Source of the DNA: Bradyrhizobium sp. BR13661
GTDB lineage: Bacteria > Pseudomonadota > Alphaproteobacteria > Rhizobiales > Xanthobacteraceae
Direction of reading: 5' to 3'
Length of the DNA: 64,000 nt
Assembly: GCF_029892425.1 (NCBI RefSeq)
Contig: NZ_JARXWB010000004.1
Location: forward strand, 310,001 to 374,000
Made by a program: the position numbers and the translations under genes. The notes below the pieces were generated by a model. That model had not been told where the DNA came from. It was given only the letters and a program-made list of their open reading frames with translations, and made no database searches. This document shows positions 8,277 through 16,845 of this stretch, piece by piece; the first letter of the stretch is position 1, and each line of letters opens with the position of its first letter.

Positions 8277-9661
8277 TGGACATCCGTAATAGCCAAGCAG
8301 GAGCTGATGCCGGTCACGGCATCAGCTTCACTGAGGCCTTCCGTGTCTGGCTGCGCGTCGCGTGCTTGAGCTTCGGCGGGCCTGCGGGCCAGATTGCGGT
8401 GATGCACCGCATCCTGGTCGAAGAGAAGAACTGGATCTCCGAGGGCCGCTTTTTGCATGCGCTGAATTACTGCATGCTCTTGCCTGGACCTGAGGCGCAG
8501 CAGCTGGCGACCTATATCGGCTGGCTGATGCATCGCACCGCCGGCGGGTTGATGGCGGGCGGGCTGTTCATCCTGCCCGGCATCATCGCCATCATGGGCC
8601 TGAGCTATATCTACGCGGCTTTCGGCAATGTCAGCTTCGTCGAGGCACTGTTCTTCGGGCTGAAGGCCGCGGTGCTCGCCATCGTCATCGAGGCCGTCTT
8701 CCGCGTCGGCAAGCGCGCGCTGAAGAACCGCGTCATGATCGCGCTCGCCGCGATCGCCTTCGTCGCAATCTTCTTCTTCGCCGTCCCCTTCCCGATCATC
8801 ATCATCGCCGCCGGCGTAATCGGTTATGCCGGCGCAAGGGCCGGCCGGCCCGAATTCGCGCCCGCCGGCCACGGCCATGGCGGCAGTGGCGCTGCAATCG
8901 ACAGCATGCTTGGCGAAGCCGTGCCCGAGCACGTGCGTCCCAATACCGCGCGTGCGATCCGCACCGCCGCGCTCTGGCTTTCGCTCTGGCTCGTGCCGGT
9001 GGTTACGTTGCTGATTGTCCTTGGACAGGCCAGCGTCTTCAGCCAGATCGCTCTGTTCTTCACCAAGATGGCACTGGTCACCTTCGGCGGCGCCTACGCG
9101 GTGCTGGCCTATGTGGCCCAGCAGGCGGTCGAGCATTATCACTGGCTCAAGCCGCACGAGATGCTCGACGGCCTCGGCATGGCCGAGACCACGCCGGGCC
9201 CGCTGATCATGGTGCTGCAGTTCGTGGGGTTCATGGCGGCCTATCGCGACGCAAGCGGCCTGCCGCCGATGCTGGCGGCAACGCTCGGCGGGCTCCTCGC
9301 GACCTGGGTCACGTTCACGCCCTGCTTCCTCTGGATCTTCGTCGGCGGCCCCTATATCGAGCGCCTGCGCGGCAACACCGGGCTCTCTGGTGCGCTCAGT
9401 GCCATCACCGCCGCCGTCGTCGGCGTCATCCTCAACCTCTCGATCTGGTTCGCGCTGCACACGCTATTCCGCGAGACCGTGCCAGTGCACGCCTTCCCGC
9501 TGGATTTCGATATGCCCGTCGTGAAGAGCGTTGATCTTCCCGCGCTCGTGCTGTCGATCGCGGCCGCCACCGCGATCTTCCGCTTCAAGCTCGGCATGCT
9601 GACGGTGCTCGGCGGGAGCTGCGCCGCCGGCGTGGCGCTGCGGATGGTCGGGGTGATCTAG
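8276..9661 (+). CDS. chrA: chromate transporter ChrA (two-domain CHR family)
   Basis: A 461-residue inner-membrane protein of the CHR superfamily, extruding chromate from the cytoplasm. It is the long form with two homologous halves: the N-terminal half has SFGGPAGQIAVMHR and MLLPGPEAQQLATYIGW, the C-terminal half has TFGGAYAVLAYVAQ and ETTPGPLIMVLQFVGF. The halves are joined by a soluble His/Gly-rich linker around residues 190-220. The start overlaps the chrB stop (TGATG), showing an operon. The ChrA family also includes sulfate-competitive transporters, but the ChrB partner supports chromate. Confidence 0.93.
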   Translation: MDIRNSQAGADAGHGISFTEAFRVWLRVACLSFGGPAGQIAVMHRILVEEKNWISEGRFLHALNYCMLLPGPEAQQLATYIGWLMHRTAGGLMAGGLFILPGIIAIMGLSYIYAAFGNVSFVEALFFGLKAAVLAIVIEAVFRVGKRALKNRVMIALAAIAFVAIFFFAVPFPIIIIAAGVIGYAGARAGRPEFAPAGHGHGGSGAAIDSMLGEAVPEHVRPNTARAIRTAALWLSLWLVPVVTLLIVLGQASVFSQIALFFTKMALVTFGGAYAVLAYVAQQAVEHYHWLKPHEMLDGLGMAETTPGPLIMVLQFVGFMAAYRDASGLPPMLAATLGGLLATWVTFTPCFLWIFVGGPYIERLRGNTGLSGALSAITAAVVGVILNLSIWFALHTLFRETVPVHAFPLDFDMPVVKSVDLPALVLSIAAATAIFRFKLGMLTVLGGSCAAGVALRMVGVI

Positions 9662-9679
9662 GGCGGAATTCCGCGAGCA

Positions 9680-9693
9680 TTGACGTGGATCAA
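9680..9693 (+). promoter_or_regulatory. candidate FixK2/FNR box
   Basis: TTGACGTGGATCAA fits the Bradyrhizobium FixK2 consensus TTG(A/C)-N6-(T/G)CAA and is a near-perfect dyad. It lies 82 bases before the ATG of the DUF3551-like gene. With the usual centre at -40.5, transcription would begin near 9727, inside the spacer. It is just after chrA, so it most likely serves the downstream gene. This suggests low-oxygen induction. Confidence 0.55.
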
Positions 9694-9729
9694 TACTGCC
9701 AACGGTCGGAGTGCCACCGGTGTGTCGGA

Positions 9730-9768
9730 CCGACCTGGAGTACCGACTTGGAGTACCGACTTGGAGGA
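9730..9768 (+). repeat. three tandem 13-base units ending in the ribosome site
   Basis: Units CCGACCTGGAGTA, CCGACTTGGAGTA and CCGACTTGGAGGA run head to tail with no gap. The last one supplies the GGAGGA ribosome-binding sequence of the gene at 9776, and each earlier unit carries a weaker GGAG. The array sits in the predicted 5' leader, downstream of the FixK-like box. Confidence 0.8.
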
Positions 9769-9775
9769 AGCCCCA

Positions 9776-10168
9776 ATGCGCAAATGGGCTTTGACGATTT
9801 TGACCGTGAGTATCGCCTTAACAGCGGGGCACGCCCGGGCTCAGAGATACGATCCGGCTTTTCCCGTTTGCTTGAACGTCGTCTCTCGCGGAACCAGTCC
9901 ATACTATCGGTGCAGCTATACGACGATGGACCAATGCAGGGCGTCGGCCAACGGTCAGATGTGCGTCCTCAACCCTTATTACGCCGGAGCGACGGCCGGA
10001 GGGAACAATCGGCGTCACTCACGGCAAACATACACACCACCAAAGCCGCCGACCCGCTACCGCGCTGCGCCGTACAATCAATTCAATGAACCTTACTATG
10101 GAGCTTCCCAGGGTTACGCACCGGGCGAGAAAGAACGATTTCTCCAAAGCACGAGACAATACATGTAA
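9776..10168 (+). CDS. small secreted DUF3551-like protein
   Basis: A 130-residue protein with a signal peptide (KWALTILTVSIALTAGHARA, cleavage near AQ). The mature part has the Cys pattern and wording of DUF3551 proteins: PVCLNVV, YYRCSYTTMDQCRAS and CVLNPYY, with four conserved Cys likely forming disulfides in the periplasm. It is followed by a Pro/Tyr/Gln-rich low-complexity tail (KPPTRYRAAPYNQFNEPYY) longer than in most members. A GGAGGA site precedes ATG 9776. The FixK-like box upstream suggests microaerobic expression. Function is unknown; family call is from pattern memory. Confidence 0.75.
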   Translation: MRKWALTILTVSIALTAGHARAQRYDPAFPVCLNVVSRGTSPYYRCSYTTMDQCRASANGQMCVLNPYYAGATAGGNNRRHSRQTYTPPKPPTRYRAAPYNQFNEPYYGASQGYAPGEKERFLQSTRQYM

Positions 10169-10676
10169 CGGATGATGGGCCGATCGTGATCGCGCGCGTG
10201 CCGTCGGGCAAAACAGCGGCGAGCGGAGCGACCTCACGCGTCAAGCCCCCTTGCCAAAAATATTCCACTTTACCGAAATTCGGATTTATCGTACAAGAGA
10301 AACACCCTGACCCAAGACAAGGGGCGGATCGCGATCGTCACGAACTGCGGGTTGGGGCGCGATGGACGCGACGGCGTCGGGCGCGGTTGGCGTTGCAGGG
10401 CGGCTTGGCCGTGAGCAATCGTCGTCGCGCGTACGACACGACGCTGACAGCGTCTTTGCATGGTTTCGAGCGTGAGCACACGCCAGCGCCCGGAGTTCCA
10501 GCGAAGACGTGCGCGGACGAACAAGTCGTGTGGTCCTGACGCCCGGAGCCTGTGCGTCAAGTCCTGTGGTGATGCGCTTGGTCCAACCGGACACGCGCAT
10601 CAGTGATCTGCAGGGCGACGGGGGCAATAGTGCATCGCTCCCCGGGGAGAGCACGAAGGACACGTTAAAACCATCG

Positions 10677-10780
10677 CGCAGGGAAGGCCGGGCGATCCGG
10701 CAACACCTGTGGTCCACCCCGTGTGCATTTCCATGGCGCACGGACCTGCGGGTGCCAGCCGGCGCCCGGCCTTCCCTGCG
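10677..10780. repeat. large inverted repeat, dispersed-repeat type
   Basis: CGCAGGGAAGGCCGGGCG (10677-10694) is perfectly complemented by the arm at 10763-10780: 18 base pairs around a 68-base centre. The centre has a second, weaker complementarity (GTGTGC with GCGCAC). The structure resembles a repeat family common in Bradyrhizobium intergenic DNA. A short Arg/Pro-rich frame reads across it but has no coding features. Confidence 0.7.
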
Positions 10781-11052
10781 CCCTCGTCTTTGCGAAGGCG
10801 CGAAGCGAAAGGCAAAACTCGGGCGAGATGCGCCGCGAGAAGGCGGACGCTCGGGCGCTGTTTGAAATGAGAATTGGAGACCGATGGCCGTGCCACACGT
10901 CCCGTCATTGCCGAGTTGGAATATGTGTGCGCCACACCCTGACCTGTGCCCCGGACGCAGCGCAGCGTCACCCCGGCGATGCGACGCATCGTCCGGTAGA
11001 CCGTGCGCTGCTGAGCCTGGGCCATCTCTCCGAGCAATCCGCGTGGCATGCG

Positions 11053-11100
11053 GTCCCGGCTCGGCGCAGCAACGCAAGGGCGTTGCAGCGCGTCCGGGAC
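11053..11100 (-). terminator. hairpin after parC, possible terminator
   Basis: GTCCCGG (11053-11059) pairs with CCGGGAC (11094-11100), and inside it GCAACGC pairs with GCGTTGC around AAGG. The hairpin ends ten bases from the parC stop on the minus strand. There is no T-tract, so it may be a repeat element used as a terminator. Confidence 0.45.
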
Positions 11101-11109
11101 AAGAAAGCG

Positions 11110-13368
11110 CTACCCGATCACATTGCCGAATTTGTTCGACTTCGGGAAACCCTTCGGCGGCAGGCGGCCGGCATCGGCGCGGGTGCCTTGCCATTCGGCA
11201 AGCTCCTTCATGGTCGCGGAGAATTCGCGCCCCGCAGAGTCCTTCCAGGTCAGACCCGCCTTTGCCTCGAAGACAGTGACGTCGGAGAGACCGCCGTCCT
11301 TGTACTTCTGCAAGCGAACGCCGCGACCGCGGGCCATCTCCGGCACCTGGTCGAGCGGGAAGATCAGCATCTTGCGGTTCTCGCCGATAACCGCAACGGT
11401 GTCACCGATCACCTCGGTGACCGTGCGCGCCTCGTTCGGCATGTCGACATTGAGGACCTGCTTGCCCTTCTTGGTGGTGCCGACGCAATCGTCCTCGTTG
11501 ACGACAAAACCCTGGCCCTCGTGGCTGGCGACCAGGAATTTGCGACCGCCCTTGTTGACAAACAGCGTCACCGGCGCGGCCTCCGGCTCGAGATCGATGA
11601 ACTGGCGGATCGGCTCGCCGTGGCCGCGGCCGCCTGGGAGCTTCGCCACGTCGATCGAGAAGAATTTTCCGTTGGTCGCGAACAGCAAGAGCTTCGAGGT
11701 CGTCTCCGCGAAGAAGGCAATGCCGAGCTTGTCGTCCTGCTTGAAGGCCAGGCCCGAGAGATCCTCGACATGACCCTTCATGGTGCGGATCCAGCCCTTG
11801 TCGGAGACGACCACCGTCACCGGCTCGCGCTCGACGAGGGCTTCCTCCATCGCGGCGAGATCGTGCTCGGGCGCGTCGGCAAAGGTGGTGCGGCGCTTGC
11901 CGAGCGGCGTCTTCGGCCCGAACATGTCGCGGACCTTGCCGACCTGCTCGGCGACCTTCTTCCACTGCTCGGGCTCGGAGGCGAGCACCGCATTGATGCC
12001 CTTGAGCTCGGCACGGAGGCTCTTGTCCTCGGTGCGGATTTCCATCTCTTCGAGCTTGCGCAAGCGGCGCAGGCGCATGTCCAGGATGGCTTCGGCCTGC
12101 ACCTCGGTCAGCTTGAATGCCTTCATCAGAACCGGCTTCGGTTCGTCCTCGGTGCGGATGATCCGGATCACCTCGTCGATATTCAGGAAGGCGATCAGAT
12201 AGCCGCCAAGCACCTCGAGCCGGCCCTCGATTTGCGCCTTGCGATAATTGCTGCGGCGGATCAGCACGTCGCGCAGATGGTCGAGCCATTCGCGCAGGCA
12301 CTCCGCGAGCCCCACAACCTTCGGGATGCGGCCCTTGATCAGCACGTTCAGGTTCAGCGGAATCTTGTTTTCGAGCTCGGTCAGCCGGAACAGCGATTCC
12401 ATCATCAGCGCCGGATCGACGTTCTTCGACTTCGGCTCGATGACGATGCGGACGTCTTCGGCCGATTCGTCCCTGATGTCGCCGACCAGCGGCAGCTTCT
12501 TCTGGTCGAGCAGTTCGGCGACCTTCTCGATCAGGCGCGACTTCTGCACCAGGAAGGGGATCTCGGTGACGACGACGGCCCAGGTGCCGCGGTTGCCCTC
12601 TTCCTGTTCCCATCTGGCGCGAACGCGGAACGAACCGCGGCCGGTCGTGTAGGCTTCGGCGATGGCCTGCTTGGAATCGACGCAGATGCCGCCGGTCGGG
12701 AAATCCGGGCCCTTGACCCACTTCATCAGCGCCTTCGACTTCGCGTCGGGCTTCTCGATGAGGTGCAGCGCGGCCTCGCACAGCTCGGCGGCATTGTGCG
12801 GCGGGATCGAGGTCGCCATGCCGACCGCGATGCCCTGAGCGCCGTTGGCGAGCAGGTTCGGGAAGCCGCCGGGCAGCACGACCGGCTCTTTCGACTGGCC
12901 GTCGTAATTGGCGCGGAACTCGACGCCGTCCTCGTCGATGCCCTCGAGCAGAAGCCGCGCGACATCGGTCATGCGCGCTTCGGTGTAGCGGTAGGCGGCG
13001 GGGTTATCGCCGTCGATATTGCCAAAGTTGCCCTGGCCGTCGACCAGCGGATAGCGCGAGGAGAAGTCCTGCGCGAGGCGCACCATGGCGTCGTAGATGG
13101 CCTGGTCGCCGTGCGGATGGAACGAGCCCATCACGTCGCCGACGATCTTGGCGGATTTTTTGAAGGCCGTGCCGGGGTCGAGCCGGAGCAGGCGCATGCC
13201 GTAGAGGATGCGCCGGTGCACCGGCTTCAGGCCGTCGCGCGCATCGGGCAGCGCGCGATGCATGATGGTGGAGAGCGCATACGCGAGGTAGCGCTCTTCC
13301 AGCGCTTCCCGCAGCGGCACCTCGTGAATTTCGGCCGGTTCTTCCGGCGGAACGATTCGTTTTCCCAT
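11110..13368 (-). CDS. parC: DNA topoisomerase IV subunit A
   Basis: A 752-residue subunit that cuts and rejoins DNA and, with ParE, decatenates replicated chromosomes. The N-terminal part has [19 protein letters not shown] and the winged-helix segment [30 protein letters not shown] contains the catalytic Tyr128. The C-terminal half is a shortened beta-pinwheel with [10 protein letters not shown] and KQVLNVD repeats, fitting ParC rather than GyrA. ATG 13368 gives the usual alphaproteobacterial N-terminus. It is the last gene of the minus-strand housekeeping cluster. A very long open frame on the opposite strand is a GC-driven shadow. Confidence 0.95.
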   Translation of the reverse strand: MGKRIVPPEEPAEIHEVPLREALEERYLAYALSTIMHRALPDARDGLKPVHRRILYGMRLLRLDPGTAFKKSAKIVGDVMGSFHPHGDQAIYDAMVRLAQDFSSRYPLVDGQGNFGNIDGDNPAAYRYTEARMTDVARLLLEGIDEDGVEFRANYDGQSKEPVVLPGGFPNLLANGAQGIAVGMATSIPPHNAAELCEAALHLIEKPDAKSKALMKWVKGPDFPTGGICVDSKQAIAEAYTTGRGSFRVRARWEQEEGNRGTWAVVVTEIPFLVQKSRLIEKVAELLDQKKLPLVGDIRDESAEDVRIVIEPKSKNVDPALMMESLFRLTELENKIPLNLNVLIKGRIPKVVGLAECLREWLDHLRDVLIRRSNYRKAQIEGRLEVLGGYLIAFLNIDEVIRIIRTEDEPKPVLMKAFKLTEVQAEAILDMRLRRLRKLEEMEIRTEDKSLRAELKGINAVLASEPEQWKKVAEQVGKVRDMFGPKTPLGKRRTTFADAPEHDLAAMEEALVEREPVTVVVSDKGWIRTMKGHVEDLSGLAFKQDDKLGIAFFAETTSKLLLFATNGKFFSIDVAKLPGGRGHGEPIRQFIDLEPEAAPVTLFVNKGGRKFLVASHEGQGFVVNEDDCVGTTKKGKQVLNVDMPNEARTVTEVIGDTVAVIGENRKMLIFPLDQVPEMARGRGVRLQKYKDGGLSDVTVFEAKAGLTWKDSAGREFSATMKELAEWQGTRADAGRLPPKGFPKSNKFGNVIG

Positions 13369-13428
13369 GCCGCCCGGTTAAACCGTGGAAGCGAATCGGG
13401 CAAGGATGGATTGGTTCCTTGTGGGCTT

Positions 13429-13707
13429 CTATTGCCCTGCCCAGCCTGCCGTCACGGTCGGCTGGACCTTGGCCGGAGCCGGCGCCGGCGTGTTGGCGAC
13501 GCAGCGGCGCGCGGCCTCGATCTCGGCATCGGTTGCGCCGTGGGACCGCGCCCATGTCTCTGCGGCCGCAGCGGAATATTTCGCCACATAGTACCTCACC
13601 AATGTGCAGGAGGCCCGGCGAAACACGCCAGGTTGCGGCTCACCGGCCATCGCGTCAGGCGCAAAAGCGAGCAGCGCCGCGGTCAGCGCAAAACCCCTGA
13701 TCAACAT
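13429..13707 (-). CDS. small exported protein, unknown function
   Basis: A 92-residue protein starting MLIRGFALTAALLAFAPDAMAGEP, a clear signal peptide with cleavage after AMA. The mature part has two Cys (SCTLVRYYVAKYSAAAAETWARS and RRCVANT), probably one disulfide, and a Pro/Ala-rich end. In-frame Met upstream (13791) adds an unrelated polar leader; ATG 13707 is preceded by GGGGAC and gives the signal peptide. It lies between recO and parC on the same strand. Similar short proteins with a TWARSHGATDAEI-like segment occur in Bradyrhizobium; function unknown. Confidence 0.7.
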   Translation of the reverse strand: MLIRGFALTAALLAFAPDAMAGEPQPGVFRRASCTLVRYYVAKYSAAAAETWARSHGATDAEIEAARRCVANTPAPAPAKVQPTVTAGWAGQ

Positions 13708-13809
13708 TTGGGCTGTCCCCGTTGTGGAACCTGCCCGGCCAACGCGGACAGGCAAATTTCGTTCCGAGGGGTAGCCCGATTTTTCAGGCAATGCAGCAGC
13801 GCGATCGGC

Positions 13810-14562
13810 TCATGGCGCCGGAAGCGCTGCCTTGGCCTGCTGCCGAGTCAGGGCATTGATGAAGCCAGCCCGCGCGTCCGAATGGGCCTGTCCGCGTGGT
13901 TCCAGCACATGGCGCAGCAGGAACAGGCCGGTGAGTCGAAAGCCGTCCTGGAGATCCTCGTCGGTGAGGTCATGCGCGGCCTCGCCATGGCGCAGGAACG
14001 GCGGCAACCGCAGCAGCCGGTCGCGCCACGGCTCGCCCGCGCCGCGCGACACCGCGCCGCCCGATTTGGGCGAGACATAGATCAGGTCGGTGGTCTCCCC
14101 GGTCACCGCGCAATTTTCGAGCGCGAGGCCGAAGCCGAGCTCGGAGAGCATGGCCAGCTCGAAATGAATGAGGTGCACGGCGGCACTGCCGATGTCGTCG
14201 AAATCATCCAGCGAATGCTCGAGCAGCGAAAACATCTCCTCGTGCGGATCACGCTCGGGCAGCAGCCGCGCGATCGACGCCAGATGGGTAACGCCGTAGA
14301 CGCCGTGGGACGATCCCAGCAGTGTCGCGGCACGCAGCTTCAGACCTTCGATCGCGTAGGTACCAAGATGCTCGTCGAGTCGCGCCCGCCACACCGCGCT
14401 GACGCTGTTGCCGGGCTGCAAGAGCGGCCGCAGCCGCGAGCTCGCCCCGCCGCGCACGAGGCCGAGATGCCGGCCGTGCTGGCGCGTCAACAGCTCGACG
14501 ATGGCGCTGCTCTCGCCATGCCGCCGCACGCCCAGGACGATGCCTTCGTCGGTCCATTCCAT
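13810..14562 (-). CDS. recO: DNA repair protein RecO
   Basis: A 250-residue recombination mediator that loads RecA with RecR in the RecFOR pathway. The N-terminal OB fold begins [39 protein letters not shown], the standard RecO opening; the rest is the helical RecO C-terminal domain ([17 protein letters not shown]). Length and start are normal for the family. It lies downstream of era on the same strand, an order shared by many alphaproteobacteria, with a small membrane gene and a hairpin repeat between them. Confidence 0.95.
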   Translation of the reverse strand: MEWTDEGIVLGVRRHGESSAIVELLTRQHGRHLGLVRGGASSRLRPLLQPGNSVSAVWRARLDEHLGTYAIEGLKLRAATLLGSSHGVYGVTHLASIARLLPERDPHEEMFSLLEHSLDDFDDIGSAAVHLIHFELAMLSELGFGLALENCAVTGETTDLIYVSPKSGGAVSRGAGEPWRDRLLRLPPFLRHGEAAHDLTDEDLQDGFRLTGLFLLRHVLEPRGQAHSDARAGFINALTRQQAKAALPAP

Positions 14563-14595
14563 CGCAGAAGCTTATCGCATTTCGACCGCCGTAGA

Positions 14596-14619
14596 GTGGG
14601 CAAAGCGCAGCGTGCCCAC
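14596..14619. repeat. short hairpin repeat GTGGGCA...TGCCCAC
   Basis: GTGGGCA (14596-14602) and TGCCCAC (14613-14619) flank AAGCGCAGCG in the recO upstream gap. Elements with this GTGGGCA-core-TGCCCAC layout are, from memory, common between bradyrhizobial genes. It could also attenuate readthrough from the upstream gene. Confidence 0.5.
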
Positions 14620-14630
14620 CAATTTGATCG

Positions 14631-15011
14631 TCACGCGTTGAACCAGCCCTTCGCGTCGCCGGTAAACGAGAAATACAGCCCGAACGCCGTCAGCACGCAC
14701 GAGACGATCTCGATGGCGCTGTCGAGCTCGAGGCCCCGCTCGCCGAGGATCTGGGCGAGCGAAATCACGGACAGCACCAGCGCTGCCGCCAGCACCCAGC
14801 GCGGCCAGTTCTTGCGCCAGCGCGCGGCCAGCCGGACGAAATAGACCATCAGCAGGATCATTCCGCCGGCGAGCAGCGTCGTCGTCATGATCATCTGTTC
14901 GGTCGTCTCGACGGTAGGCGTGCGGTCTTGCACCGCCACCGACAGGGAGTCCAGCATCAGCGAGGCATAGAGCAGCGCTTCGAAGCGCTGGACGTTGCGG
15001 GGCACGCTCAT
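14631..15011 (-). CDS. predicted inner-membrane protein, unknown function
   Basis: A 126-residue protein with three hydrophobic segments (about residues 42-60, 71-88 and 100-115: TTLLAGGMILLMVYFVRLAA, WVLAAALVLSVISLAQIL, IEIVSCVLTAFGLYFSF) and charged loops between them. It starts 22 bases after the era stop on the same strand and precedes recO, so it is probably cotranscribed. No family recognised. Codon use and position support a real gene. Confidence 0.7.
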   Translation of the reverse strand: MSVPRNVQRFEALLYASLMLDSLSVAVQDRTPTVETTEQMIMTTTLLAGGMILLMVYFVRLAARWRKNWPRWVLAAALVLSVISLAQILGERGLELDSAIEIVSCVLTAFGLYFSFTGDAKGWFNA

Positions 15012-15032
15012 CAGTGGCCGATCTGTTCTTGC

Positions 15033-15959
15033 TTATTCTTTGGGAAATTCCAGGCCCATCTCGCGGTAGCGATCGGGATCGTCACCCCAATTCTCGCGCA
15101 CCTTGACGAACAGGAACAGATGCACCGGCGCATCCAGGATCTGCATCAGCTCCTTCCGCGAGTCCGCGCCGATCGACTTGATGGTGGCGCCGCCCTTGCC
15201 GAGCACGATCTTGCGCTGGCTCTCGCGCTCGACGAAGATCGTCTGCTCGATGCGCACCGACTTGTCCTTGCGCTCCTCCCACTTGTCGGTCTCGACCGTG
15301 GACTGGTAGGGCAGTTCCTGGTGCAGCTTCTGATAGATCTTCTCGCGCGTGATTTCGGCGGCCAGCTGCCGCATCGGCGCGTCCGACATCTGGTCTTCAG
15401 GGTAAAGATACGGCCCCGGCGGCACCATCTCGGCAAGCGTCGTGCGGATGTCGTCGACGCCGTCGCCCGAGATCGCCGCGATCATGAAGGTTCTCGCGAA
15501 CTTCATGCGCTCGTTGGCGGCCTGCGCAAGCGCCAGAAGCTTCTCGCGCTGGACCAGGTCGACCTTGTTGATGACCAGGATCTTGTCGTGATTGACGCTG
15601 GCGGCCTTGGCCAGGATGGCCTCGGCCTCCTCGTCGATGCCGGTCTTGGCATCGAGCAGCACGCAGACGAGATCGGCGTCATGCGCTCCGCTCCAGGCGG
15701 TCGAGACCATGGCGCGGTCGAGCCGCCGCTTGGGCAGGAAGATCCCGGGCGTGTCGACCAGGATGATCTGCGCGTTGTTCTCAATGACGATGCCGCGGAT
15801 CAGCGCGCGCGTGGTCTGCACCTTGCGCGAGACGATCGTGACCTTGGCCCCGACCAGCGCATTGACCAGCGTGGACTTGCCGACGTTCGGCGCGCCGATC
15901 AGCGCTACGAAGCCGCAGCGCGTCGCGGCAGGCGTCTCGCCGCTTGTTTCAGCCATCAT
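15033..15959 (-). CDS. era: GTPase Era
   Basis: A 308-residue GTPase for 16S rRNA maturation and 30S assembly. G1 is GAPNVGKST (residues 22-30), the G2 region has KVQTTRALIRG, G3 is DTPG, G4 is NKVDL; the C-terminal KH domain has VRIEQTIFVERESQRKIVLGKGG. The start is one of two adjacent ATGs (15959 or 15956) that overlap the rnc stop; an upstream TTG at 15971 is possible but less likely. The rnc-era pairing with overlapping ends is a conserved bacterial arrangement. Confidence 0.95.
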   Translation of the reverse strand: MMAETSGETPAATRCGFVALIGAPNVGKSTLVNALVGAKVTIVSRKVQTTRALIRGIVIENNAQIILVDTPGIFLPKRRLDRAMVSTAWSGAHDADLVCVLLDAKTGIDEEAEAILAKAASVNHDKILVINKVDLVQREKLLALAQAANERMKFARTFMIAAISGDGVDDIRTTLAEMVPPGPYLYPEDQMSDAPMRQLAAEITREKIYQKLHQELPYQSTVETDKWEERKDKSVRIEQTIFVERESQRKIVLGKGGATIKSIGADSRKELMQILDAPVHLFLFVKVRENWGDDPDRYREMGLEFPKE

Positions 15960-16845
15960 TGCCGCCACCAACGCCTTCGCGCTCGATCATGACGGAGGCC
16001 GCGACCTTCTCCGCCGCGCGCTTGCTGCCGCCGATGCCTTCAGCCGGCGCCAGCCCCGGCAGATCCACGGCGACACGGAATTGCGGATCGTGATGCGGAC
16101 CGGTGCGCTCGACCTCGCGATAGACAGGCGTCGGCAGTCCCTTGCCCTGCGCCCATTCCTGCAGCACGGTCTTGGGATCGCGCAAAGGCCGCCGCGGCTT
16201 GTGCATGCGCTCGGTCCAGTTGCGCTTGACGAACTCGTCCGCCGCGGCATGACCGCCGTCGAGGAAGATCGCGCCGATCACAGCTTCGCAAATGTCGCCG
16301 AGGATCGACTTGCGCAAGCGGGCGTCGGCGCTGGAGCCGACCGAGCCGAGCTTGATGTCGTCGAGCAGACCGAGCGACTTGGCGACGTCGGCGCAGCTCT
16401 CCTTGCGCACGAGTTCGGCAAGGCGCTTGGACAGCTCGCCCTCATCGGCGTTCGGGAAGGCGTGATAGAGCATGTCGGAGACGACGAGCCCGAGCACGTG
16501 GTCCCCCAGGAATTCCAGCCGCTGATAGCTGTCGCCGCGCTTGCGCCCGGACTTCAACGCCGAGACATGCGTGATCGCCTGCATCAGCAGGTTCGGGTCG
16601 GTGAAGCTGTGGCCGATACGCGCCTCGAGCGCTGCGTTCGCGTCTGCGGCTGCCTTCGCCTTGTCCTTGGCCTTGCTGCTCCGCGTCCGCTTCTTCTTTG
16701 CAGGCGCCTTGGCCTCAGGAGACTTGGATTCAGGAGACTTGGATTCAGGAGACTTGGGCGCAAGCGTCTTGGTTGCAGCTTCGCCCTCGGGAGCGGCTTG
16801 CGCCTCGATCGATTGGGTCGCGATGTCCTTGGCTTCGTCTTTCAT
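15949..16845 (-). CDS. rnc: ribonuclease III with long basic N-terminal extension
   Basis: A 298-residue double-strand RNA endonuclease that processes rRNA and mRNA. The catalytic domain starts near residue 65 (IGHSFTDPNLLMQAITH) and has the signature RLEFLGDHVLGL and the metal-site region GDICEAVIGAIFLDGG; a dsRNA-binding domain (DPKTVLQEWAQGKGLPTP) ends the protein. E. coli RNase III is 226 residues, so about 65 residues are extra: an Ala/Glu-rich stretch, a SPESK triplicate and a Lys/Arg-rich segment (AKKKRTRSSKAKDKAK). ATG 16845 overlaps the lepB TGA (ATGA), which fixes the start. Confidence 0.95.
   Translation of the reverse strand: MKDEAKDIATQSIEAQAAPEGEAATKTLAPKSPESKSPESKSPEAKAPAKKKRTRSSKAKDKAKAAADANAALEARIGHSFTDPNLLMQAITHVSALKSGRKRGDSYQRLEFLGDHVLGLVVSDMLYHAFPNADEGELSKRLAELVRKESCADVAKSLGLLDDIKLGSVGSSADARLRKSILGDICEAVIGAIFLDGGHAAADEFVKRNWTERMHKPRRPLRDPKTVLQEWAQGKGLPTPVYREVERTGPHHDPQFRVAVDLPGLAPAEGIGGSKRAAEKVAASVMIEREGVGGGNDG
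16715..16759 (-). repeat. three 15-base in-frame units inside rnc
   Basis: TCAGGAGACTTGGAT occurs at 16715-16729 and 16730-16744, followed by a third, near-identical unit at 16745-16759. On the coding strand they encode repeated SPESK in the N-terminal extension of RNase III. The identity of the units suggests recent slippage. Confidence 0.85.

Larger units (their letters stand above)
10169..11109. other. non-coding, palindrome-rich intergenic block
   Basis: No reading frame in this 0.94-kb stretch has a start, ribosome site and protein-like composition together. 10170-10560 is featureless apart from biased GC. 10677-10780 holds a large inverted repeat and 11053-11100 a hairpin, each listed separately. 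I recall sequences like these scattered between genes in bradyrhizobial genomes, often mis-called as short Arg-rich proteins; copy number was not tested. Confidence 0.55.

Noticed and set aside
10719..10865. Short Arg/Pro-rich protein read across the large inverted repeat
   Set aside because: The sequence is explained by the palindrome, and no ribosome site is present.
10723..14844. A 1373-codon open frame on the plus strand across parC and recO
   Set aside because: It is antisense to two clear genes, Asp/Arg/His-rich, and lacks any family motif; long antisense frames are normal at this GC content.
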